Shown: positions 17,969 through 26,389 of the stretch, one piece after another | Layout of the letters: each line of letters opens with the position of its first letter | Position numbering within the stretch: the first letter of the stretch is position 1 | From: Ameyamaea chiangmaiensis | Lineage (GTDB): Bacteria > Pseudomonadota > Alphaproteobacteria > Acetobacterales > Acetobacteraceae | NCBI RefSeq assembly: GCF_025995235.1 | Contig: NZ_BAPT01000008.1 | Location: 1-64,000, forward strand | Direction: 5' to 3' | Length of the DNA stretch: 64,000 nucleotides | Notes under the pieces: generated by a model | Told to the model about the DNA's origin: nothing | What the model saw: the letters and a program-made list of their open reading frames with translations, nothing else | The model's database searches: none | Made by a program: the position numbers and the translations under genes

Positions 17969-18553
17969 TCAGGATGAGACGCGGCCCGCCTTGGTCCGGA
18001 AAATCCGGTCCCAGAACGTATTGCTGACAGCGAAATTCCGGTTCGGCGCCGCGTAATGATGCGACAGATGGTGACGCCGCAGGCCCCCCAGCCAGCCACG
18101 GCGAAACGCATACTGGTGGCAGCTGTAGTGGATCAGGTCGTAGGCGACGTATCCGGCGACAAAGCCGGCCAGCATGGCCAGCCCCGGCGCGCCGGCGAAC
18201 ATCCGGGCGACGATCCACAAGGCCGCCGCGATCGGCAGGGTGACCGTCAGCGGCATCATGTTACGCAGCTTGTCACCCGGTTCGGCATGGTGATTGCCGT
18301 GCAGCAGGAAAATGAAGCGCTTCCCGACGGCAGACGACAGATTGAGGTGAAAGACATGCCGATGGGCGATGTATTCCATCAGCGTCCACAGGGCGAGCCC
18401 CGTGCCGAACGACAGGAAGGACTGCAGCATGGGCAGGGCTGAACCCTCGTAGGCCAACCCGGCCAGCACGATACCCCACACCGGAACGAACACAGCGATC
18501 GGCATATAGGTCAGTCGCTCGAGCGTGTCGTTCCGGAAAAGCCTCACGGGCAT
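17969..18553 (-). CDS. Fatty acid hydroxylase / sterol desaturase family membrane protein
   Basis: The 194-residue membrane protein has the histidine clusters of the fatty acid 2-hydroxylase family: MEYIAHRHVFH, LHGNHH, LIHYSCHQ and RRHHLSHHYAAP. These coordinate a di-metal centre. Hydrophobic segments at about residues 18-55 and 105-140 give four predicted membrane crossings. Family members hydroxylate fatty acyl chains, commonly at C2. It leads a minus-strand run with two glycosyltransferases and the Wza-like exporter, which suggests that it modifies a lipid that anchors or carries the glycan. That role is an inference. A 7-bp inverted repeat lies about 130 bp upstream. Confidence 0.85.
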   Translation of the reverse strand: MPVRLFRNDTLERLTYMPIAVFVPVWGIVLAGLAYEGSALPMLQSFLSFGTGLALWTLMEYIAHRHVFHLNLSSAVGKRFIFLLHGNHHAEPGDKLRNMMPLTVTLPIAAALWIVARMFAGAPGLAMLAGFVAGYVAYDLIHYSCHQYAFRRGWLGGLRRHHLSHHYAAPNRNFAVSNTFWDRIFRTKAGRVSS

Positions 18554-18678
18554 GCACTGAAGTCCTTGTCGTAAAGCTCACCCGTCGGCGCAGCGTCGCA
18601 CGTCTGCCCTGTCAGCCGACAGCGCACCGCCCGGAGAGTAGTTCCTCCGCCCTGCAATGAACAGCCGAACTCTGTAAC

Positions 18679-18699
18679 CGTTATCCCACACTGATAACG
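18679..18699. promoter_or_regulatory. Inverted repeat, candidate operator upstream of the hydroxylase operon
   Basis: CGTTATC at 18679-18685 and GATAACG at 18693-18699 form a perfect 7-bp dyad with a 7-bp spacer. It sits in the 229-bp gap between two minus-strand genes, in a locally AT-richer stretch where the promoter of the downstream hydroxylase-GT4 run should lie. No regulator can be named. Confidence 0.4.
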
Positions 18700-18782
18700 A
18701 AGCCGTTAAAAAGCGGCGGAATTTTGTCGTGTCTCGTGTGTCGCGCGCCTGCGACGACCCTGACCGCGGAGACGGCGTGCGG

Positions 18783-19934
18783 TCACGGGCCCCACACCAG
18801 CCCGGAGCCGCCAGCCCGCAGCGCGTCAAGCGTGGGAACCCCCGCCAGCGCCATCACATCGGCGATCTCGCGCTCCAGCCGACGCACCGCCTGCGCCACG
18901 CCGGCACCACCGCCGGACGCCAGCGCCCATGCCCAGGGACGGCCGATCGACACCGCCGTCGCGCCCAGCGCCAGAGCCGCCACCACGTCCGCACCGCGCC
19001 GCACACCGCTGTCGAGCACGATGTCGATCCGCCCCTCCAGCGCATCGGCGATGGCGGGCAGGACCTCGATCGTGGCCGGGGACGCATCGAGCTGCCGCCC
19101 GCCGTGGTTCGAGACGACAATCCCGTCCGCACCGGCATCACGCGCGCTGCGCGCATCGTCGGGGTGCATCACGCCCTTGACGATCAGCCGGCCCGTCCAG
19201 ACGCCGCGCAACCACGCCAGATCGTCGCGGCTCAGCGTGGGATCGATCTGGGCGGCCATCTGCCGCGCCTGCGCCATCACGCCGCGCTCGGTCGTATAGG
19301 GCGCCAGATTACCGATCCCGGGCGCGCCCCGCCGCGCCATTCCGGCCAGCCAGCGCGGGTGGCGGGCCAGACCGGCCATCTGTGCGATCGACGGTCGCGC
19401 AAGGTCGCGGAAACCGTTGCGCACATCGCGCTCGCGCACCGGGGTGATCGCCGTGTCGATGGTCACGATGATGCCGTCCATGCCGCAGGCCGCCGCCCGC
19501 GCCAGCATGTCGCGGGTCAGGCCACGGTCACGGAACACATAGATCTGTGCCATCGCCTGCGGCGCAATCGCCGCGACCCTCTCCATCGGGGCGATGGAGA
19601 ACGTGGAGACGCCCAGCCCGATCCCGCACTCGGCGGCCGCCCGGGCCGCGCCCTGTTCTCCCTCCGCGTGGAACATGCCCGCGAAACCCACGGGCGCGAG
19701 CATGACCGGCAGGCGCCAGTCCTGACCGAAACACCGCGTCGTCAGATCGACGCGCGAGACATCGATCAGCCCGCGTGGCGTGATGGCAATCCGGTCGAAC
19801 GCCCGCCGGTTGCGGCGCACGGCGCGCTCGGCGTGGGCGCCGCCGTCGATATAGTCCGCGAACAGACGCGGCAGGCGGCGCCGGGCCCGCGCCGCGCAGG
19901 CGCCGAACGTGCCATCGTCAGGTTCGCTCATCAC
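18783..19934 (-). CDS. FMN-dependent alpha-hydroxy-acid oxidising enzyme
   Basis: The 383-residue protein belongs to the lactate dehydrogenase (LldD) / glycolate oxidase / mandelate dehydrogenase family. It shows the FMN-barrel motifs PVMLAPVGFAGMFHAEGE, the catalytic SNHGGRQLD (His and substrate-binding Arg) and LDSGVRRGADVV for phosphate binding. It oxidises a 2-hydroxy acid to a 2-oxo acid. It lacks an N-terminal cytochrome domain. Its start overlaps the amidohydrolase stop by 4 bp, so the two are translationally coupled and probably act in one pathway. The exact acid is unknown. L-lactate is not favoured by the catabolic setting, but cannot be excluded. Confidence 0.88.
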   Translation of the reverse strand: MMSEPDDGTFGACAARARRRLPRLFADYIDGGAHAERAVRRNRRAFDRIAITPRGLIDVSRVDLTTRCFGQDWRLPVMLAPVGFAGMFHAEGEQGAARAAAECGIGLGVSTFSIAPMERVAAIAPQAMAQIYVFRDRGLTRDMLARAAACGMDGIIVTIDTAITPVRERDVRNGFRDLARPSIAQMAGLARHPRWLAGMARRGAPGIGNLAPYTTERGVMAQARQMAAQIDPTLSRDDLAWLRGVWTGRLIVKGVMHPDDARSARDAGADGIVVSNHGGRQLDASPATIEVLPAIADALEGRIDIVLDSGVRRGADVVAALALGATAVSIGRPWAWALASGGGAGVAQAVRRLEREIADVMALAGVPTLDALRAGGSGLVWGP

Positions 19935-21562
19935 GCGGCTCCGGTGTTCGCCCGGCCGTCATGCACGACCCGACCGTCGACGATAGTCATCAGAACGGCG
20001 ATGTCCTGCACCGTGTCCGGCGCCACGGTTTGCGGATCGGCGGACAGGATCGTCAGGTCCGCCAGCCGCCCGAGGGCAATCGCCCCTTCCGTCGCCTCGC
20101 GCAGGCAGGCATAGGCACCCCCGGCGGTATAGGCGTGCATGGCCTGCGCGACCGTGACCGCCTGTTCGGGCACGAAACTCTCGCCCCCCTCCAGGCTGCG
20201 TCGCACGACCGCCTTGCGTATCCCCCGCAATGGCGAGAGCGAGACAATGGGCCAGTCGGTGCCGAACGCCACCGCCGCACCCGACTCCAGCAGAGACCGC
20301 ACAGGAAACGCGCGGTCGTGCTCCTCGGCCCGCACACGCTGGGCCCACACGCCGCCCATGCCCATCCATTCGTCCGACGGCGCGACCATCACCGGTTGCA
20401 GGCACGCCACTGCGCCGATCGCGGCGAAGCGCGCAATATCGGCGGCATACGGGATCTCGACATGTTCGACCCGGGGACGCAGACGCAGCGAGGCCTCGGC
20501 CTCCGCCGCACACGCGTCGAGGGCGAGTGCGATCGCCCCGCTGCCGATCGCATGGGTCCAGATCTGGAATCCCGCGCCCATCGCCCGCGAGACCGCGGCA
20601 CGGTACGCCTCCGGTTCCCATATAAGTGTACCCGTCTCCCCCGGCCGATCCGCGTAGCCCTGCGGCATCGACGCCGTGTGGGATTCCAGCACGCCGTCGA
20701 GAAAGAACTTGATGCCGTCGAGCCGCAGAAACGGGCTGTCGTACGCCGCGCGCAACGCCTCAATCTCCGCCAGCCGGGCCTCGGAAAACACCGGCGGCGG
20801 CATCTCCGCCATCAGCCCCACCCGGCAGGTCAGCGCACCGCGTGCCTGACGCGCCGCCAGATGCGGCAGCAGGCCTTCGTCATACGCAGCACTCTGCACC
20901 CGCGTGATGCCGCAGCGCGCGATCTCCGCCAGCGCCAGATCCAGGCCGAGATCGACCTGGGCGTCATCGGGCGCCGGCACGAAGGGCTCGACCAGCTTGA
21001 CGGCCTGTTCCTTCAGCCAGCCGGACGGCGAGCCGTCGGGACGGCGCACGATCTCTCCCCCGTCGGGGTCGGGCGTCGTGGCGTCGATGCCCGCGATCGC
21101 CAACGCCACGCTGTTAACCCATGCGGCGTGCGCCATGCCGGAACGCAGCACCACCGGGCGATCGGGCACCACGGCATCAAGCACCGCGCGGTCGAACCCG
21201 CCGTCGGGCATATCGGGGTAGCCGTAGCTCCATTCATGGCCGACAAGCCACGGTCTCTCCGGATGGTCGGCGGCGAAGCGCGCGACGCGGTCGGCGACCT
21301 CCGCCAGTGAGCGCGCGTCACGCAGACCGATGTTGGACAGATACTCGGCCGCCATCAGCAGATGGAGATGGCTGTCGATAAACCCAGGCAGGAGACACGC
21401 ACCGTCCAGATCGATACGGCGCGTGGACGCGTCGCATCCTGCCAGGATCTCCGCCGTCGTGCCGATCGCGCCGATGCGGTTGCCCTGGATGCGCAGGCCG
21501 CCCCGCAGGCGCTGGCCGTCGGGCAGGACGAGAATGGCGTCCAGAAGGGCGATATCGGTCAT
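19931..21562 (-). CDS. Amidohydrolase, YtcJ-like
   Basis: The 543-residue metal-dependent hydrolase has the amidohydrolase metal motif GFIDSHLHLL (about residues 60-70) and the two YtcJ-subfamily regions WTHAIGSGAIALALDA and VEHVEIPYAADI. The last is followed by FGTDWPIVSLSPL, which holds the metal-binding Asp. Members hydrolyse C-N bonds in exocyclic amides or ring amides, and most YtcJ-type enzymes lack a known substrate. It starts 24 bp after the NCS1 permease stop and overlaps the hydroxyacid oxidase gene by 4 bp. The order permease - hydrolase - oxidase suggests uptake and opening of an amide-containing compound to yield a hydroxy acid. That pathway is an inference. Confidence 0.88.
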   Translation of the reverse strand: MTDIALLDAILVLPDGQRLRGGLRIQGNRIGAIGTTAEILAGCDASTRRIDLDGACLLPGFIDSHLHLLMAAEYLSNIGLRDARSLAEVADRVARFAADHPERPWLVGHEWSYGYPDMPDGGFDRAVLDAVVPDRPVVLRSGMAHAAWVNSVALAIAGIDATTPDPDGGEIVRRPDGSPSGWLKEQAVKLVEPFVPAPDDAQVDLGLDLALAEIARCGITRVQSAAYDEGLLPHLAARQARGALTCRVGLMAEMPPPVFSEARLAEIEALRAAYDSPFLRLDGIKFFLDGVLESHTASMPQGYADRPGETGTLIWEPEAYRAAVSRAMGAGFQIWTHAIGSGAIALALDACAAEAEASLRLRPRVEHVEIPYAADIARFAAIGAVACLQPVMVAPSDEWMGMGGVWAQRVRAEEHDRAFPVRSLLESGAAVAFGTDWPIVSLSPLRGIRKAVVRRSLEGGESFVPEQAVTVAQAMHAYTAGGAYACLREATEGAIALGRLADLTILSADPQTVAPDTVQDIAVLMTIVDGRVVHDGRANTGAA

Positions 21563-21586
21563 GATCGTTGAAACCCTTCGACTGTG

Positions 21587-22972
21587 TCAGGATATAGCCG
21601 GAAGCGCACGGGCATTGAACCGGCGCTCCATGACGATATAGAGCGGCGGCGTCAGGATCAGGCTGACGACCCACGACAGGTCGATCCCCCCCAGCATGCG
21701 TGCGACGTGACCGGTATACAGCGCGGTCGACAGGAACGGCACCTGCACCGCAATTCCGATGACATAGCAGGTTAGGGCAGGCACGTTGTAAAAGCCGTAT
21801 CGGCCACCGTCGCGCGCGAAAAAGGACGCGACATCATACTCGCCCTTATGCAGCACGTAATAGTCGGTCAGGTTGATTGCGGTCCACGGGATCATGACCG
21901 ACATCAGCAATTCTAGGAACTCGCTATACGCCGTCATGAAGCTGTCGGCCATCAGGGTGGCCATCGCGAAGGCAAGCGCCAGAAGCGCCACGGTCACGGC
22001 CAGTCGCGCGCGCGCGCCGTAATGGCGGTCCGGCGTGAAGGTCTGCGCCACGGTCAGCGACGACAACGCGCCGCAATAGACATTCATGGCATTGGCGATC
22101 GCGATCCCCAGCGACAGCGCCACGAGCACCACGATCGCCCACGGCCCCAGCAGGGACGCCAGAACGCCGACGACCCCGTGGCCGCCGGCCAGAAGCCCGA
22201 CGGCCGCACCGAGCGCCATCGCCAGCATCGATCCCAGAACCGACCCTGAAAAACACGCGACGAAGGCCCGTTTTTCCCCGTCCCGACCCGCCGGGAGATA
22301 GCGCGACGAATCCGACACATAGGGCGCATACGCGATCTGCCACAACGCCGCGGTCGAGACCGTGCGCAGCACCCCGGTCCACGACGTCGCGGCGTGCGCC
22401 ACGAACGACAGTTCGTGGCCATGCATCGTCAGGACCCGGCCGATGCACAGGGCCACCGCCGCGCCACACAGCACCGTCATCACCTGCGCCGAGATATGGA
22501 TCACGCGATACCCGAGGATCGCCGGCAGGACCGACAGCGCCTGGATCACCAGAATCGCAGGCAATCGCCCCAGCCCCGGCAGGATGCTCAGCAACCCGTC
22601 CGCCCCGAGCACAAGGTTCGAGGCCGCGAACCCGACATACATCAGCACGATCACCGCCGTGACGGGCACCGCACCCATCAACCCGAACTGCCCGCGCGTC
22701 TGGACCATCTGCGGCACACCGAGACGGGGCCCCTGCGCGGCATGCAGCGCCATGAACACGCCGCCCACCAGATTGCCCGCCAGCAATGCCAGCGCCGCCG
22801 GCACAAGCGGCAGGCCGAACACCGTCGTCGAGAGGGCCCCCGTCACGATCGTCAGCATCATCAGGTTCGGCCCGAACCAGATGGTAAACAGGTCGCGCGG
22901 ACGCCCGTGACGGCGATCGGCCGCGATCGGGTAGATGGTTTCGACTTCGGGCGTGCCGAGCGGGTCGGTCAT
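21587..22972 (-). CDS. NCS1 family nucleobase:cation symporter
   Basis: The 461-residue membrane protein has about 12 hydrophobic segments and strong similarity of pattern to purine/cytosine permeases of the NCS1 family. Motifs include GNLVGGVFMALHAAQGPRLG, VPQMVQTRGQFG and YAPYVSDSSRYLP. It would import a nucleobase-like, hydantoin-like or vitamin-like compound with a cation. It is a paralogue of the permease at 27754-29136, with the same motif GNLIGGVFMALHAAQGPRLG there. Its divergent position from the dehydrogenase operon, in front of the amidohydrolase, makes it the likely entry step of this catabolic branch. Confidence 0.9.
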   Translation of the reverse strand: MTDPLGTPEVETIYPIAADRRHGRPRDLFTIWFGPNLMMLTIVTGALSTTVFGLPLVPAALALLAGNLVGGVFMALHAAQGPRLGVPQMVQTRGQFGLMGAVPVTAVIVLMYVGFAASNLVLGADGLLSILPGLGRLPAILVIQALSVLPAILGYRVIHISAQVMTVLCGAAVALCIGRVLTMHGHELSFVAHAATSWTGVLRTVSTAALWQIAYAPYVSDSSRYLPAGRDGEKRAFVACFSGSVLGSMLAMALGAAVGLLAGGHGVVGVLASLLGPWAIVVLVALSLGIAIANAMNVYCGALSSLTVAQTFTPDRHYGARARLAVTVALLALAFAMATLMADSFMTAYSEFLELLMSVMIPWTAINLTDYYVLHKGEYDVASFFARDGGRYGFYNVPALTCYVIGIAVQVPFLSTALYTGHVARMLGGIDLSWVVSLILTPPLYIVMERRFNARALPAIS

Positions 22973-23235
22973 GGGCTCTTCCTCAGGGCGGCAGCCGGGA
23001 CAGCCCCGCTGCGGTCTTGCGTCTTCAGAACGATCTGGCGTCGCATCAACTCATGAAGTCGCATCCTGCCATTGAAGGGGGCCGGCGCTACCACGTATTT
23101 CCCGATGCCCTGCGTAGGAAAATGCTATCACCCCCCGCTCTATTGTTGCGTTTTCATCATGTCTATACCGGAGATCCGATCCGGCATCGTTACGGACGCC
23201 CGTTGAACGAACGCGCCAGACGCAGGAGCATGCCC
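22973..23235. promoter_or_regulatory. Divergent promoter region of the catabolic locus
   Basis: The 263 bp between the NCS1 permease (minus) and the zinc dehydrogenase (plus) must hold both promoters. A short dyad CCGGA-GATCCGA-TCCGG at 23168-23184 lies about 50 bp before the plus-strand start and might bind a regulator. No consensus promoter was identified. Confidence 0.4.
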
Positions 23236-24264
23236 ATGCAGGCCGTGCGCTTTTTCGGACCCGGCGATCTGCGCCCGCAGTCCGTTCCCACACCCGAGCT
23301 GACCCGGGACGGAACGGTCAGCGTGCGCGTGGTGGCCGCCGGTGTCTGCGGGTCGGACCTGCATAACTTCACGACCGGGCGCTGGGTCGCGGGACTGCCG
23401 GTCACACCCGGCCATGAACTGGCCGGCATCGTGACGGCAACGCGGGGCGCGTGCCTGGGGCTTCGGGTCGGCCAGCCGGTCGTGGCGGATTCGCGGGTCG
23501 GATGCGGCCAGTGTGAAGCGTGCGAGGCCGGGCTGCCGAACCGCTGCCGGTCGCTCGGCTTTGTCGGCGAAGTGTGCGACGGCGGCTTCGCCCAAACGGT
23601 GGTGCTGCCCGCGCGTCAGCTTGTCGCGCTGCCCACTGACCTGCCGTTGCATCTGGCCGCGCTTGCCGAGCCGTTGTCCGTCGCCCTGCACGCCATCGGC
23701 CAGTTGCGCCCCGACCCACGCGCGCCTGTCATCGTCTGCGGCGGCGGCACGATCGGGGGTCTGGCGGCCCTCGTGCTGGGCCGGCGCGGCCATGGGGTGC
23801 ATCTGCTCGAACGCCACCCGGACCGCCAAACGCTGCTGGCCGCCCAGGCCGGCACGCGCCCGCTGCCACCGGACGAAGCGGCATGGACCGAACGCTTCGG
23901 CGCCATCGGCCCGCGTTTCATCCTCGATGCGACCGGCTCGGCGGCCGTGGTGACGATGGCTCTGCCACGCATGGCCGCAGGCGGAACCTTTGTCGTGGCC
24001 GGTCTTTTCCACGACCCACCCACCATCGATTTCAACCTCGTGGTCGAACGCGAACTGACCGTGCGCGGTGTCGGCGCCTTCGCCGGCGAAATGCCCGAGG
24101 CCATCGCCCTGCTGCCCGAACTGGCCGCCGCGCTGGAACCCCTGATCACACCGGGCCAGCCGCTGGACGCGGTGCCGGCCCTGTATGCGCACCTGCTGGC
24201 GGGCGGTGAAGCCCGTCTGAAGACGCTGGTCGCCCCCAACGGCACCGGCACGGAGGGCTGGTGA
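23236..24264 (+). CDS. Zinc-dependent medium-chain alcohol dehydrogenase (threonine/sorbitol dehydrogenase-like)
   Basis: The protein is 342 residues from the ATG at 23236, which has AGGAG 7 bases upstream. The in-frame extension to 23017 is not supported. It has the catalytic zinc motif GVCGSDLHNF and GHELAG, and the structural zinc cysteines CGQCEACEAGLPNRC. The nucleotide-binding CGGGTIGGLAALVLG completes an NAD(P)-dependent polyol or amino-alcohol dehydrogenase. It is the first gene of a plus-strand operon and shares one base with the SDR gene that follows. Three consecutive dehydrogenase-type genes suggest stepwise oxidation, or epimerisation through a ketone, of a polyol-like substrate. 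Confidence 0.9.
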   Translation: MQAVRFFGPGDLRPQSVPTPELTRDGTVSVRVVAAGVCGSDLHNFTTGRWVAGLPVTPGHELAGIVTATRGACLGLRVGQPVVADSRVGCGQCEACEAGLPNRCRSLGFVGEVCDGGFAQTVVLPARQLVALPTDLPLHLAALAEPLSVALHAIGQLRPDPRAPVIVCGGGTIGGLAALVLGRRGHGVHLLERHPDRQTLLAAQAGTRPLPPDEAAWTERFGAIGPRFILDATGSAAVVTMALPRMAAGGTFVVAGLFHDPPTIDFNLVVERELTVRGVGAFAGEMPEAIALLPELAAALEPLITPGQPLDAVPALYAHLLAGGEARLKTLVAPNGTGTEGW

Positions 24265-25025
24265 TGGCGCCCGATCTGTTCTCGCTTCGCGACCGGACCC
24301 TCGTGGTCACGGGGGGTGGCCGCGGGCTGGGCCGCGCCATGGCACTGCATCTGGCGGCGTGCGGCGCCAGGGTGCTGGTGGCCGGCCGCACGCGCGAGGC
24401 GCTGAACGCCGTGTGCGCCGAAGCCTCGGCCCGTGGGGGCACCATGCACGCCGTCACGGTCGATGTCGGCGACAGTGCCTCGATCCGTCGGGCGACGGCC
24501 GCGATCGGCGACATCGCGCCGCGTATCGATGGTCTGGTCAACAACGCGGGCGTGGAAGACATTCGCCCGTCCGATCGGGTCGACGATGCGCTGTGGGACC
24601 GTCTGCTGGACACCAATCTGCGCGGGGCTTTCTTCATGGCCCAGCAGATGGCCACACTGATGACCGGGGGCGGCAGCATCGTCAATCTTGCGTCGCTGAC
24701 CTCGGCCGTCGGCGTGCCAGGCGCGGTGCCTTACAGCGCGTCCAAGGCCGGCATTCTGGGCCTCACCCGCGGTCTGGCGGTCGAATGGGCGCCGCGCGGG
24801 ATCCGCGTGAACGCGATTGGCCCGGGCTATTTCCACACCGACATGACGTCAGGTTTCTTTGCCGACCCCGCGTGGCAGGACACGGTTCTGGCGCGCATTC
24901 CGCTGGGCCGGTTCGGACTACCCAACGATCTGGCCGGTCCGCTTCAGTTTCTGTGCTCCAGCGCCTCGGCCTATGTCACCGGACAGGTGTTCTATGTCGA
25001 CGGCGGAATTCTCTCGGCACTCTGA
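24264..25025 (+). CDS. Short-chain dehydrogenase/reductase (SDR)
   Basis: The protein is 253 residues from the ATG at 24264, with GGAGGG 6 bases upstream. A GTG three bases earlier is less well spaced. It has the classical SDR motifs TGGGRGLGRAM (cofactor binding), NNAG, the catalytic Ser region NLASLTSAVG and YSASKAG with the Tyr/Lys pair. It likely oxidises or reduces a secondary alcohol with NAD(P). The ATG overlaps the stop of the zinc dehydrogenase by one base, and the HisD-like gene follows 35 bp later. Substrate is unknown. The pairing of a zinc MDR and an SDR is typical for epimerising a hydroxyl through a keto intermediate. Confidence 0.92.
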   Translation: MAPDLFSLRDRTLVVTGGGRGLGRAMALHLAACGARVLVAGRTREALNAVCAEASARGGTMHAVTVDVGDSASIRRATAAIGDIAPRIDGLVNNAGVEDIRPSDRVDDALWDRLLDTNLRGAFFMAQQMATLMTGGGSIVNLASLTSAVGVPGAVPYSASKAGILGLTRGLAVEWAPRGIRVNAIGPGYFHTDMTSGFFADPAWQDTVLARIPLGRFGLPNDLAGPLQFLCSSASAYVTGQVFYVDGGILSAL

Positions 25026-25060
25026 CCGACAAAATTCTTCCACGATCAGGAGATTTCCTC

Positions 25061-26389
25061 ATGCCCCACCCCGTCACCTTTCACGACCTGACCGATGTGG
25101 AGGGCATTCCGCCCGCACTCCTGCGGCGGACCGAAAGCGACCTGTCGGTGTTTATCGAGCGTGTGAAACCGATTATCGACAAGGTACGCACCGAAGGAGA
25201 TGCCGCCCTGCGTCACTTCGCGCAGGCGTTCGACAACGTGAGCGTGCCGGACATGGCCATCCGCGCGACCGAGGAGGAGTTCGACGACGCCTTCAGGGCC
25301 GTCGACCCGGAGGTCGTCCGCTCGATCGAATATGGCATCGCGAACATCAGGCGTTTTCACGAAGCCCAGAAGCCCGAGGACAGCTGGATGGTCGAAGTCC
25401 GCCCCGGCCTCTGGGCGGGCGACCGCTGCCTGCCCATCGAGTCGGTGGCCTGTTACGTGCCGCGCGGCAAGGGCGCGTTCCCCAGTGTCGTGAACATGAC
25501 CGCCATTCCCGGCAAGGTTGCCGGGGTGCCGCGTCTGGTCATCATCACCCCGCCCGCGCCCGACGGCCGCGTCGATCCCGGCACGCTGGTCGCCGCCCGT
25601 CTGATCGGCGTGGACGAGGTCTATAAATGCGGCGGCGCGCAGGGCGTCGCGGCCGTGGCCTATGGCACGGAAACGGTCCCCGCCTGTGCGAAAATCGTAG
25701 GCCCCGGCAGCCCGTATGTCGTCGCGGCCAAGCGGCTTCTGTCCGATATCCTCGACCCAGGCACCCCCGCCGGGCCGAGCGAGGCGATCATCCTGACCGA
25801 CGACAGCGTCGACCCGGAGATCGCCGTGCTCGACCTGCTGATCGAGTCCGAGCACGGGCCGGATTCCTCGGCGTGGCTGGTGACCAGTTCCCGCCGCGTG
25901 GCCGAAGCCGCGATCGAGGCACTCCCCCGCCACTGGGCGCAGATGGACGACAGGCGCGCCGATTTTTCACGCGCCGTTCTGGGTGGCGCGCATGGCGGCG
26001 TGATCCTGACACGCGATTTCGACGCCGCCGTCGCCTTCACCAACGCCTACGCCCCTGAACATCTCGAGCTGCTGACCAGCGATCCGATGGCCGATCTGGG
26101 CCGCATCCGCAACGCGGGCGAGGTTCTGCTGGGCACGGCATCGCCGGTGACGCTGTGCAACTATGTGCTCGGCCCCAACGCGGTGCTGCCGACCAACCGG
26201 AGCGCCCGCACCCACTCGCCGCTGTCGGTCCATGACTACATGAAGCGGATGTCGTTCGCCCGGGTCGCACCCGAAGCCTATCCCGAGGCCGCCGCCCACG
26301 CGGAACGCTTCGCGCGGTATGAGGGCTTCACCGCCCATGCCCGTGCCGTCTCCTCCGCGCGCCCCATGCCAACGCTGGTCCGCCGATGA
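25061..26389 (+). CDS. Histidinol-dehydrogenase-family enzyme with altered active site
   Basis: The protein is 442 residues from the ATG at 25061 (AGGAG 8 bases upstream). An in-frame extension back to 24359 overlaps the SDR gene and is rejected. It is clearly of the HisD family (YKCGGAQGVAAVAYGTE, APEHLEL with Glu333-His334). By alignment from memory to E. coli HisD, zinc ligand Gln259 becomes Glu262, Asp360 becomes Asn367 and the substrate-contacting His367 becomes Ala374, while His265 and His426 are kept. It is therefore unlikely to make histidine. HisD-fold paralogues such as sulfopropanediol dehydrogenase HpsN oxidise alcohols to acids in two steps. Its neighbours are alcohol dehydrogenases and a kinase-like gene (4-bp overlap), pointing to catabolism. 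Confidence 0.85.
   Translation: MPHPVTFHDLTDVEGIPPALLRRTESDLSVFIERVKPIIDKVRTEGDAALRHFAQAFDNVSVPDMAIRATEEEFDDAFRAVDPEVVRSIEYGIANIRRFHEAQKPEDSWMVEVRPGLWAGDRCLPIESVACYVPRGKGAFPSVVNMTAIPGKVAGVPRLVIITPPAPDGRVDPGTLVAARLIGVDEVYKCGGAQGVAAVAYGTETVPACAKIVGPGSPYVVAAKRLLSDILDPGTPAGPSEAIILTDDSVDPEIAVLDLLIESEHGPDSSAWLVTSSRRVAEAAIEALPRHWAQMDDRRADFSRAVLGGAHGGVILTRDFDAAVAFTNAYAPEHLELLTSDPMADLGRIRNAGEVLLGTASPVTLCNYVLGPNAVLPTNRSARTHSPLSVHDYMKRMSFARVAPEAYPEAAAHAERFARYEGFTAHARAVSSARPMPTLVRR

Noticed and set aside
18729..20114. A 461-codon plus-strand open frame over the hydroxyacid oxidase
   Set aside because: The minus-strand gene shows catalytic SNHGGRQLD and a coupled neighbour. The plus-strand translation is low-complexity.
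24359..25060. Upstream in-frame extension of the HisD-like gene
   Set aside because: The extension overlaps the SDR gene in another frame. A good ribosome binding site precedes the ATG at 25061.
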